64,000 nucleotides of DNA from assembly GCF_014395975.1 (NCBI RefSeq), contig NZ_CP060714.1, forward strand, positions 2,666,001 to 2,730,000, in the 5' to 3' direction. The DNA is from Diaphorobacter ruginosibacter. GTDB taxonomy: Bacteria > Pseudomonadota > Gammaproteobacteria > Burkholderiales > Burkholderiaceae_C. A model generated the notes under the pieces. The model was not told the DNA's origin, made no database searches, and saw nothing but the letters and a program-made list of their open reading frames with translations. Made by a program: the position numbers and the translations under genes. This document shows, one piece after another, positions 54,813-62,453 of the stretch; position 1 is the first letter of the stretch, and each line of letters starts with the position of its first letter.

Positions 54813-56270
54813 ATGACCATGACTCCCCTGCTCTTTTCCCTGCTGACCGTGCAGACCCTGCTCGGCGCCTTCGACAACTTCTGGCACCACGAGTTGCACG
54901 CACGCCTGCCGCAACGCATTTCAGCCAGGCGCGAGTTGCAGCTGCACGCGGCGCGCGAAGCCATCTACGGCGTGCTGTTCGCGGCCTTCGCATGGCTTTC
55001 GTTCCAGGGTCTCTGGGCCGTGCTGATTGCGGCACTGCTGGTGGGCGAAGCCTTCATCACCCTGGCCGATTTCCTGGAAGAAGACAGGAGCCGCAGGCTG
55101 CCGCCTTTCGAGCGCGCGCTGCACACGATTCTCACGGTGAGCTACGGCCTGCTGCTCGGCCTGCTGGCACCCGGGCTGTGGAGCGCCGCGCAGCAGACAA
55201 GCTCGCTTGCCCTCGCCTACCACGGGCTCTGGAGCTGGTTCTTCAGCCTGTCATCGCTGGGCGTGCTGATGTGGAGCGTGCGCAATATCCTGGCCGTGCG
55301 CCATCTCGCAAGGCTTGCGGAAACCACGGAGGACGCGCCGGCCACCGTGCCGCAGGCCATTGGCCGATCCACCGTGCTGGTGACCGGCGGCACCGGCTTC
55401 GTCGGCTCCGCGCTGGTGGGGCAACTGGTGCGCGAAGGCCGCCGGGTGATCGTGCTGAGCCGCGACCCGGTGCAGGCCCGCGCCCTGCTCGGCCGCAGCG
55501 TCTGGGTGGTCGAGCAGCTGGACGACATTCCCGCCGAAACCCGCATCGATGCCATCGTGAACCTGGCGGGTGCGGGCATTCTCGGCGCGCCCTGGACCAA
55601 GGCACGCCGCCGCGTGCTCGTACAAAGCCGGCTGCGCGTTCTGGATTCGGTGCAACGCCTCATCGAACGATTGGAGCATCGCCCCGAAGTGCTGGTTGCC
55701 GCATCCGCCGTCGGCTACTACGGCCTTCGCAGCGGCAACACGGTCCTGACCGAAATCGCCGCAGCCGATCCAGGACGCTTTCAGTCCGACCTGTGCGTTG
55801 CCATTGAAACGGCGGCGCGGCGCGCCGAAGCGCTTGGCACCCGCGTGGCCTGCCTGCGCCCCGGCATCGTGCTCGGCCATGATGGCGGCGCCTACCCCCT
55901 GCAGGCTCTCGCCGCGCGCCTGGGGCTCGGAGCCATCCTCGGCACAGGGTCCCAGCCCATGCCCTGGATCCACCTGGACGACGTGACCGGCCTCATCCGC
56001 CACGCCATCTCGGAACCCGCGCTGCACGGTCCGTTCAACGCGGTGGCACCGGAGCGCGTGACACAGGCCGCATTCACGCGAGCGCTCGCAGCCTCCTTCG
56101 GACGCCGTGCCTTCCTGCACATGCCGGCATGGCCGTTGCGCAGGCTGCTGGGCGAGATGTCGGAACTGCTGCTGGACGGCCAGAACGTGGCGCCGCTGCA
56201 TGCGCAGGCCAGTGGGTATCGATATACGCACGCCACTTTGGAAGGAGCGCTGGCATCTCTTGCCCGCTGA
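54813..56270 (+). CDS. TIGR01777 family NAD-dependent epimerase/dehydratase with N-terminal membrane domain
   Basis: 485 aa with GGAAGGA just upstream. The first ~170 residues have about four hydrophobic helices (MTPLLFSLLTVQTLLGAFDN, AIYGVLFAAFAWLSFQGLWA, ILTVSYGLLLGLLAPGLWSA, WSWFFSLSSLGVLMWSVRN). The rest is an SDR of the YfcH/TIGR01777 group: STVLVTGGTGFVGSALVGQL (dinucleotide binding), DAIVNLAGAGI, SAVGYYGLRSGNTVLTE, RPGIVLGHDGGAYP, MPWIHLDDVTGLIRHAI, GPFNAVAPERVTQAAFTRAL. The substrate is not known. Co-transcribed with the DUF4166 gene under the sigma-54 promoter. Confidence 0.9.
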   Translation: MTMTPLLFSLLTVQTLLGAFDNFWHHELHARLPQRISARRELQLHAAREAIYGVLFAAFAWLSFQGLWAVLIAALLVGEAFITLADFLEEDRSRRLPPFERALHTILTVSYGLLLGLLAPGLWSAAQQTSSLALAYHGLWSWFFSLSSLGVLMWSVRNILAVRHLARLAETTEDAPATVPQAIGRSTVLVTGGTGFVGSALVGQLVREGRRVIVLSRDPVQARALLGRSVWVVEQLDDIPAETRIDAIVNLAGAGILGAPWTKARRRVLVQSRLRVLDSVQRLIERLEHRPEVLVAASAVGYYGLRSGNTVLTEIAAADPGRFQSDLCVAIETAARRAEALGTRVACLRPGIVLGHDGGAYPLQALAARLGLGAILGTGSQPMPWIHLDDVTGLIRHAISEPALHGPFNAVAPERVTQAAFTRALAASFGRRAFLHMPAWPLRRLLGEMSELLLDGQNVAPLHAQASGYRYTHATLEGALASLAR

Positions 56271-56425
56271 TGCACAAGGTTCTTCACGGAATACAGGGGT
56301 GATTGGAGCCGCGTGACGAACGGGCAGGTAGTGCTTGGATTGAGAGTCTTCGTATTGGGATGCTGATATGGCCCCTCATACTTTGTTGCAAGGGCTTGCC
56401 GTACATCTTGGGGCGGCCCGGCGAT

Positions 56426-56465
56426 GAAAAAGCCCCGCACGACTTTCGCTGCGGGGCTTTCTTTC
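56426..56465 (-). terminator. Rho-independent terminator (bidirectional) of the livK-like gene
   Basis: AAAGCCCCGC and GCGGGGCTTT, a 10 bp stem, with T runs on both sides (TTTTTC on the minus strand, TTTCTTTC on the plus strand). Serves the livK-like gene, whose stop is 19 nt away, and may also stop transcripts from the epimerase gene. Confidence 0.9.
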
Positions 56466-56483
56466 GGCCTGGTGGCAGAGCGA

Positions 56484-57605
56484 TTACTTGATCACTTTGC
56501 GCGACCCATCCTTCTGGATCTCGAACACCACGAACTCAAAGTTCTTCAGGTCACCCTTGGCATCGAAAGCCACCTTGCCGATGGTGGTGTCGAAGCTGTT
56601 GGCATGCATGTAGTCAGCGACCTTCTTGGGGTCGGTGCCCACGGCCTTGATCGAGGCATCCAGCACCTGCATGGCGGCGTACGAAGGCATCTGGTAGGCG
56701 CCGTTGAAGGGACGATTCGCCTTCTTGAAAGCCTCCACGATGGTCTTGTTGGCCGGGTTCTCGCTGAAATCCGCGGGGAATGAGAACAGCATGCCTTCGG
56801 AGGACGGGCCTGCGATTTCCATCAAGCCCTGGTTGTAGACACCCTCGGGGCCCATGAAGCGCACCTTCAGGCCCTGCTCGCGCGCCTGGCGCAGCAGCAG
56901 GCCCATTTCGGGGTGGTAACCACCGAAATAGACCAGCTCGGGCTTGAGCGTCTTGATCTTGGTGATCACCGCGGAGTAGTCGCTGTCGCCCGCGTTGATG
57001 CCTTCATAGGACAGGATCGGCACCTTCGCCTTCTCGAGCGAGGCCTTCACGTTCTGCGCCACACCCGAGCCGTAGGTCTGCTTGTCGTGAAGGATCACGA
57101 CGCTCTTGGGCTTGAGCTTTTCCGCGATGAACTTGGCGGCGAACGGCCCCTGCTCGTCATCACGCCCGATGGTGCGGAAGAAATAGTGGCCCTTGAGGTT
57201 GTCCGTGATCTGCGGAGCGGTCGCGCCCGGCGTGATGGCGACGATGCGCTCGTCCTCGTATACGCGCGACGCAGGAACGGTCACCCCGGAACACACATGC
57301 GCCACGGCGAACTTGGCGCCGGAATTGAGCACCTTGTTGGCGGCGGGAACCGCCTGCTTGGGTTCGCAGGCATCGTCGATCAGCACGGGCTTGTACTGGC
57401 GGCCCTGGACACCTCCTGCTGCATTCATCGCGTCGATGGCCGTCAGCACACCGGCCTTGAGCTCGTCGCCGTATTGCGTGTTGGGGCCGGTCATGGGCGC
57501 TGGAACACCAATGAGAATCGGCTCCTTGCTCTGGGCATGGACAGCACCGGCCAGCGTGGCCACAGCGAGCGAAATGCTCAGGCGGATCATGGTCTTGCGT
57601 TGCAT
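56484..57605 (-). CDS. Branched-chain amino acid ABC transporter substrate-binding protein (LivK-like)
   Basis: 373 aa with signal peptide (MIRLSISLAVATLAGAVHAQ). Periplasmic binding protein of the Leu/Ile/Val-binding family: ILIGVPAPMTGPNTQYGDEL, GKGAV-like GDELKAGVLTAIDAMNAAGG, VAHVCSGVTVPASRVYEDE, ITPGATAPQITD, YFFRTIGRDDEQGPFAAKFI, ILHDKQTYGSGVAQNVKASL and VYFGGYHPEMGLLLRQAREQ. The membrane and ATPase genes (livHMGF) are not adjacent, so the partner transporter is elsewhere and the true ligand is open. Divergent from the P-loop kinase gene. Confidence 0.93.
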   Translation of the reverse strand: MQRKTMIRLSISLAVATLAGAVHAQSKEPILIGVPAPMTGPNTQYGDELKAGVLTAIDAMNAAGGVQGRQYKPVLIDDACEPKQAVPAANKVLNSGAKFAVAHVCSGVTVPASRVYEDERIVAITPGATAPQITDNLKGHYFFRTIGRDDEQGPFAAKFIAEKLKPKSVVILHDKQTYGSGVAQNVKASLEKAKVPILSYEGINAGDSDYSAVITKIKTLKPELVYFGGYHPEMGLLLRQAREQGLKVRFMGPEGVYNQGLMEIAGPSSEGMLFSFPADFSENPANKTIVEAFKKANRPFNGAYQMPSYAAMQVLDASIKAVGTDPKKVADYMHANSFDTTIGKVAFDAKGDLKNFEFVVFEIQKDGSRKVIK

Positions 57606-57799
57606 CTATAAAAGTCCTCAATGATGGCGTTTCATGCACGGGCAGACCCTCATGAGGCCCCCTCTTTGTCGTGCACAACGCATTCTGAAATCTTTTGCTG
57701 CGATGCAATATCTGGGATTACCCTTGCAAAGGGATCAACATGAATATGCCGCAAATCAAACTGCGCACGCATATTTCCTCTGACTGCTATCATGGCCGC

Positions 57800-57856
57800 A
57801 TGGTCCGTCGTTTCTCTCGTTCGATTATTCGCATCTTCAAAACGAAGGTGGGATAG
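57800..57856 (+). CDS. Possible 18-residue leader peptide
   Basis: An ATG-to-TAG frame encoding MVRRFSRSIIRIFKTKVG, five Arg and two Lys in 18 residues. It ends 21 nt before a terminator-like hairpin in the leader of the P-loop kinase gene. There is no strong ribosome-binding sequence, so translation is uncertain; it could be chance. Confidence 0.25.
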   Translation: MVRRFSRSIIRIFKTKVG

Positions 57857-57877
57857 TCAGCGGCCATACTGTGATGC

Positions 57878-57904
57878 AACCCACCCTTGGAGGTGGGTTT
57901 TCTG
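57878..57904 (+). terminator. Terminator-like hairpin in the leader of the P-loop kinase gene
   Basis: AACCCACC and GGTGGGTT form an 8 bp stem followed by TTTCTGT. It lies 36 nt before the kinase start codon, with no supported full-size gene before it, so it may be an attenuator or end a small RNA. Confidence 0.65.
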
Positions 57905-57939
57905 TCTCCGGGGGGCCCACCTTTCAACAGGAGATGGAA

Positions 57940-58461
57940 ATGAATCCTACCCCCACAACGCCCGCCTCGACCGGCTCCAGCGAGGCCGGCTCACTCCACA
58001 TGGTGTGCGGCAAGATCGCCTCCGGCAAGTCGACGCTCGCTCAGCACCTTGCCTCGAGTCCCCGAACGGTCCTCGTCAGCGAGGATGCGTGGCTTGCGCG
58101 ACTGTATCCCGGTGAACTCCGCACCATTGCGGACTATGTTCGGCTGTCGGGCAGGCTGCGCAGCGCCATGGAGGAGCACGTCGCCGCGCTGCTGGCTGCA
58201 GGCACCTCGGTGGTGTTGGACTTTCCCTCCAACACGCCATCCACCCGCGCCTGGGCACGCAGCGTCTTCGAGGAGGCTGGCGCGCCCCATTGCCTGCACT
58301 TCATCGACGTATCCGACGAACAGTGCAAGGCCCGACTGCGCATCCGCAATCAGTCGGGCGAGCACCCCTTCCAGACCACGGACGCACAGTTCGACGAGAT
58401 CACCCGGCACTTTGCGGCACCGTCCCCCGAGGAGGGATTCCATCTGGTCATCCATGCCTGA
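57940..58461 (+). CDS. AAA_33-type P-loop kinase/ATP-binding protein
   Basis: 173 aa from ATG 57940 with AGGAG 8 nt upstream; an ATG two codons earlier has its ribosome site too close. Walker A GKIASGKST (24-32), then a cell-fate SEDAWLARLYPGEL acidic motif (likely acceptor Asp), VVLDFPSNTPSTRAWARSVF with the conserved Asp/Asn, and LID-like CKARLRIRNQSGEHPFQTTD. Belongs to the zeta-toxin/gluconate-kinase-like P-loop kinases, often annotated only as ATP-binding protein. The substrate is not known. It has no adjacent antitoxin-sized partner, so a toxin role is not supported. Confidence 0.8.
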   Translation: MNPTPTTPASTGSSEAGSLHMVCGKIASGKSTLAQHLASSPRTVLVSEDAWLARLYPGELRTIADYVRLSGRLRSAMEEHVAALLAAGTSVVLDFPSNTPSTRAWARSVFEEAGAPHCLHFIDVSDEQCKARLRIRNQSGEHPFQTTDAQFDEITRHFAAPSPEEGFHLVIHA

Positions 58462-58512
58462 CGCGCCTTTAAGGCGTATCGGGCTTGCCCCAGGGACGAC
58501 GAGGCCCGGTCG

Positions 58513-60132
58513 TCAACCCGCGTGGCTGAGCTGCCAGCCTGCGGGAGTGGCCGCCATCAGGTGGGTCAAGCCCAACTGATCCAGGAAGGCCTGATCATGC
58601 GAGGCCACCACCAGCGCGCCCTGGTACCCTCGCAGCAAGGTCTCCAACGCCTGCAGGGACGGCAGGTCGAGGTGGTTGCTGGGCTCATCGAGCAACAACA
58701 ATGGCGGTGGCGTATCGGCATAGAGAATACAGGCGAGAGCCGCCTTGAGCCGCTCGCCTCCGCTGAGCCTGCCACTGGCCACCATGACCTTGCCGGCATC
58801 CAGGCCCAGTTGCGCAAGCCGCATGCGCAACTCGCCCTCGCTCAGGCCGCTGCTTGCCGCCTGCAACTGCTCCAGCACTGTCCGTTCGGCATCGAGGCTG
58901 TCCAGCCTCTGGTCAAGATACGCCAGGCTGTGCGTGATCCTGCATCGCCCCGCCGCGGGCGATAACCGACCGGCAAGAACCTGGAGCAAGGTGGACTTGC
59001 CGCTGCCATTGGGCCCGATCAGGCCGATACGCTGCTGCCCCGTCACCAGCAAACTGACATGCCGGGTGCCCGGAGAAACGAATGGCAGTTCCACGTCATC
59101 CAGTTCCACCACATGGCGCTGGGCGGCGCCTGAGTGAACAGGTGCGTGCAGATGGATGTCCGCCTCGTTCGCGACTTGTCCGGCCGCTTCACGCACGCGC
59201 TGCGCCAGTTTGAGTTCGGCCGCGGCATGCTGCCTGCGCAGCTTTCCCGCCGACTGGTCGCTGCGCTCCTTCTGGAGATCCAGCAATATCTTCGCCTGAT
59301 TGGCCTGCTTGCCATCGCGATCCCCTTGGGCCTGCCGCTTTTCCTGGCGAGCCCGTTGCTCGCGCATCGACTGCTCCTCGCGCCGACGCTCCCGCTTGGC
59401 TCGGTCAAGCTCGGCGAGCGCGCCCTGCTGCTCCTGCGCCTTGGCCTGCGCATAGAAAGAGTAGTTGCCGCCGTAGCTGCGCAGCCCCAGCGACGATAGC
59501 TCGACGATGCGCTCCATGGACTCCAGCAACTGCCGGTCGTGGCTGATCACCAGCAGTCCATGCGGCCAGCGCGCCAGTCCCTTGATCAGGGCCTCGCGGC
59601 TGGGCTGGTCGAGGTGGTTGCTCGGCTCGTCCAGGATCAGAAAGTTGGCACCGGACAGCTGCGCGCCGGCCCATGCCACCCGCATGGCCTCGCCGCCACT
59701 CAGCATGGCGGCGGGTGTGTCGGAAGCCAGATGATGCAGCCCCTGCTGCTCAAGCGCCTGCAGCAGTTGCGAACGGATATCCCAGCGGTCACCCACCGCA
59801 TCGAAATCCAGCGGCGCCGCACTTCCAGCCTCGATACGCTGCAAGGCCTCGAGCACACCGCGAACGCCCGCCAGATCGGCAACCGTGCCGCCCGCCTGCG
59901 TCGAAACCTGCTGAGCGAGGTAGTGCACCAAGGCACCAGAGCGCACACAGCGCCCGCTGGATGGCTCCAGTTGCCCCGCCAGCATGCGCGCAAGCACGGT
60001 CTTGCCCACGCCGTTGCGCCCGACCAGGCCGGTATGCCGCTGGTCGAAGCTTTCGTTCAGGTGGGAGAAAAGCAGCTCACCGTTCGGGAGGACGCAGGAC
60101 ACGTCCTCGAGTGAGAGAAAAGAAGTCGCCAT
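58513..60132 (-). CDS. ABC-F family ATPase
   Basis: 539 aa with two nucleotide-binding domains and no membrane segments. NBD1: GLVGRNGVGKTVLARMLAG, signature LSGGEAMRVAWAG, FLILDEPSNHLD. NBD2: IGLIGPNGSGKSTLLQVLAG, LSGGERLKAALAC, LLLLDEPSNHLDLPS. Between them lies a long charged helical linker (KAQEQQGALAELDRAKRERR and onward to KQANQAKILLDLQKERSDQS), the domain that reaches the ribosome in ABC-F translation factors or resistance proteins. The linker type resembles the Uup/YheS-like groups only loosely; I cannot tell whether it is a housekeeping or antibiotic-protection member. Confidence 0.9.
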   Translation of the reverse strand: MATSFLSLEDVSCVLPNGELLFSHLNESFDQRHTGLVGRNGVGKTVLARMLAGQLEPSSGRCVRSGALVHYLAQQVSTQAGGTVADLAGVRGVLEALQRIEAGSAAPLDFDAVGDRWDIRSQLLQALEQQGLHHLASDTPAAMLSGGEAMRVAWAGAQLSGANFLILDEPSNHLDQPSREALIKGLARWPHGLLVISHDRQLLESMERIVELSSLGLRSYGGNYSFYAQAKAQEQQGALAELDRAKRERRREEQSMREQRARQEKRQAQGDRDGKQANQAKILLDLQKERSDQSAGKLRRQHAAAELKLAQRVREAAGQVANEADIHLHAPVHSGAAQRHVVELDDVELPFVSPGTRHVSLLVTGQQRIGLIGPNGSGKSTLLQVLAGRLSPAAGRCRITHSLAYLDQRLDSLDAERTVLEQLQAASSGLSEGELRMRLAQLGLDAGKVMVASGRLSGGERLKAALACILYADTPPPLLLLDEPSNHLDLPSLQALETLLRGYQGALVVASHDQAFLDQLGLTHLMAATPAGWQLSHAG

Positions 60133-60412
60133 ACATATTCCAGAGATGCAAAGAGCTCCCCCGCGTTATGGGGGCAGTGGAGATTTGCCGTCACGTCGAC
60201 GGCCGCATCAATGGCGCATGGGACTGGTACCTCGCAAGATGTGTGATTCCTCCCATTATAGGAAATGCGAGCAACCCTGCTCTCGCAGGTCATTGGGATT
60301 CATTTCAGTTTGCAAATAGGAATCATTTGCATACAATGAAATAAAAATCAACTAGATCAAAAATCGTACTGACTGATGCCATTCAATTTATCAATAAATA
60401 GAAAGTAATTTC

Positions 60413-61249
60413 ATGAAATATTTTTTGATAGTTTTTCTTATTTTTTGCGCGATTGCTTTCACGTCAACTCCTAAAAATCAAGAGGAATCGCACAATCATT
60501 CAAGCAAGGAAGAAAATGAGCAATATCCGCTCAATTTGAATCATTCGGCACCGAAGATCACTCCTACAGAAGATACCCCAAGAAGACTTTCTGGAATAAT
60601 CGATGAAAAGAATTCCTCACTTTTCGAAGAGATACCCAATATACAAAAGCAAAAATTGCGTGCGTTTGGCCAATTTAACATTGTTGATCAAGCCAATAAA
60701 AACCCTTTTTATGCATACCGGCTTTGGAAGGTTTATGAGAAATGCTCCCAAATTGCTGAGGCAAATCACCGAATTTCGTACCAAGAAGCCCAAGACATCT
60801 TGCCAACCGAAGATATTTGCAAGATGTATGGAAATGAGACTGGTTCACCTGCTGCTCAGTTTCTCTATCTCGCCGCCAAGGGAGGTGTTCCAGGCGCAGC
60901 CGTTGAGTACTTCAATACATTTTTTATGGATTTCGATGCAGAGAACTCCAATCCAGACAAGGGGCTCCGCCATGAGGACGCAATCGAGGGAATGGAGTTC
61001 TTGCAGAGCGCCGCGCTCAAGGGAGAAAAAGATGCCATGCTCATGCTGGCCGGGATTTACCAAACAGGAATGCTGGTTGATGTGAATCTAAGTGAAGCAT
61101 ACTCATATGAATATGCCGCATTCAGATCTGGATTCTTCTCCAACAGGGAAAAAATTCTGGAAGATCTCGCTGAGCAGCTCACAGAAAATCAATTGATCTC
61201 TGCCATCAACCAAGGTGAATCAATTTTTCAAAAATGCTGCAAGAAGTAG
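60413..61249 (+). CDS. AT-rich exported protein with Sel1-like repeat segment
   Basis: 278 aa. The N-terminus is a short signal-like helix (MKYFLIVFLIFCAIAFTSTP). A polar low-complexity stretch follows (ESHNHSSKEENEQYPLN), then two Sel1-like helical repeats (AAQFLYLAAKGGVPGAAVEY and MEFLQSAALKGEKDAMLMLA with GIYQTGMLVDVNLSEAYSYE). Codons mostly end in A or T and the flanks are AT-rich too, in clear contrast with all neighbours, which suggests horizontal acquisition. No mobile gene remains beside it. Function unknown; Sel1 proteins are often protein-interaction or secreted factors. Confidence 0.75.
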   Translation: MKYFLIVFLIFCAIAFTSTPKNQEESHNHSSKEENEQYPLNLNHSAPKITPTEDTPRRLSGIIDEKNSSLFEEIPNIQKQKLRAFGQFNIVDQANKNPFYAYRLWKVYEKCSQIAEANHRISYQEAQDILPTEDICKMYGNETGSPAAQFLYLAAKGGVPGAAVEYFNTFFMDFDAENSNPDKGLRHEDAIEGMEFLQSAALKGEKDAMLMLAGIYQTGMLVDVNLSEAYSYEYAAFRSGFFSNREKILEDLAEQLTENQLISAINQGESIFQKCCKK

Positions 61250-61451
61250 CCAATTTCCCAATGTATTCAAAAAAATTGATGGCATTGTATTTTTTCTCGG
61301 CAGCCTGGGCGGCATTGCATGAACCATTTCGTTGTGAAAATATCTGCAATGGGTAATCTGCTTGCTTGCATAGTGCGATATAGGCTCTCGAATAGGAATG
61401 AATCACGCCAAAGAATGTGACTCATCAAAATAACGCGGAGCCTCGACAGCA

Positions 61452-62378
61452 TCAAAGCAGCACCAGCCCCGGCAGGCTCTTGAAACTCGACTCCCGCGTG
61501 ATCCGGACGAACTCCGTGAGCCAGGGCTTCTGCGCCTCTTGCGTGCGAGTGGCCATGAACAAGCGTCCCTGCAGACCCTGCCGGCCGATGGGCCTGGCGA
61601 TCACGTAGTCGCGATCCAGGTAGCTCTGTGCGGCCCAGCGGGGCAAGGTGCCTATGCCGCGCCCGCTGGCCACCAATTGCAGCATGGCCACGGTGAGCTC
61701 GGTAGTGCGCCGGCCTGCGGGCTCGATGCCTGCGGGTTGGAGGAACTGGCGCATCACGTCGAGCATGTCGTCGGGAACGGGATAGGAGATCAGCACCTGC
61801 TTTTCAAAATCGCGCGCCCGCAGATAGTCACGCCCGGCCAGCGCATGGGAATGCGCAAGCAGCGCGACGATCTCGAAGCCGAACAGTGGGTGATTCACGA
61901 TCTCGTCGGTGTCCTCGGGTTCGGCAATGATGGCCACGTCGGCCCGGTGCTGCAGCAGCAGCGCGACCGGATCGGGGTGAAAGCCGGAGACGATGTCGAG
62001 CTCTACTTCCGGCCAGCGATCGCGGAAGGCATCCATGGCGGGCATGAGCCAGTCGAAGCAGGTATGGCATTCGACAACGATGCGCAGTTGCCCGCCGGCC
62101 CCCGAGGCAAGCCGCGCCACGTCACGCTCGGCCGACTCCACCAGCGGCAGGGCTGCATCGGCCAGTTCCAGCAGGCGCAGACCCGTGGCTGTGAATTGCG
62201 GCGGCACCGATTTGCGCTCGAACAGCGGTGCGCCGTAGCGTTCCTCCAGCAGCTTGACCTGGTGCGACAGTGCCGATTGCGTGAGATTGAGCAGTTGCGC
62301 CGAGCGCACCAGGCTGCCGGTATCGCGCAATGCGACCAGGGTTCGCAAATGGCGGATTTCAAGGATGGAACTGAGCAC
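61452..62378 (-). CDS. metR: LysR-type transcriptional regulator MetR
   Basis: 308 aa. N-terminal winged helix (LEIRHLRTLVALRDTGSLVR, NLTQSALSHQVKLLEERYGA) and C-terminal effector domain (RIVVECHTCFDWLMPAMDAF, ELDIVSGFHPDPVALLLQHR, DVAIIAEP) typical of MetR, whose co-inducer is homocysteine and whose targets are metE and metH. It is divergent from metE with a 75 bp gap that carries a dyad, the classic metR-metE arrangement. Confidence 0.92.
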   Translation of the reverse strand: MLSSILEIRHLRTLVALRDTGSLVRSAQLLNLTQSALSHQVKLLEERYGAPLFERKSVPPQFTATGLRLLELADAALPLVESAERDVARLASGAGGQLRIVVECHTCFDWLMPAMDAFRDRWPEVELDIVSGFHPDPVALLLQHRADVAIIAEPEDTDEIVNHPLFGFEIVALLAHSHALAGRDYLRARDFEKQVLISYPVPDDMLDVMRQFLQPAGIEPAGRRTTELTVAMLQLVASGRGIGTLPRWAAQSYLDRDYVIARPIGRQGLQGRLFMATRTQEAQKPWLTEFVRITRESSFKSLPGLVLL

Positions 62379-62387
62379 TATTAAAAA

Positions 62388-62423
62388 TATTCAAGTTGAT
62401 AGGCAATATTTTTCGTTTGAATA
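62388..62423. promoter_or_regulatory. Dyad in the metR-metE intergenic region (putative MetR site)
   Basis: TATTCAA (62388-62394) and TTGAATA (62417-62423) are perfect inverted arms 22 bp apart in an AT-rich gap of only 75 bp. Position and TTCAA/TTGAA half-sites fit a LysR-type operator for MetR; exact consensus not established here. Confidence 0.5.
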
Positions 62424-62453
62424 ATACACGTACCCCGCCGAAGATCGCAGCCC

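Noticed and set aside
57940..58461. Zeta-type toxin of a toxin-antitoxin pair
   Set aside because: P-loop kinase fold fits, but no small antitoxin gene is adjacent and key zeta-specific motifs are not evident.
62379..62453. Cobalamin or SAM riboswitch before metE
   Set aside because: The gap is only 75 bp and has no conserved riboswitch core; MetR control is the simpler explanation.
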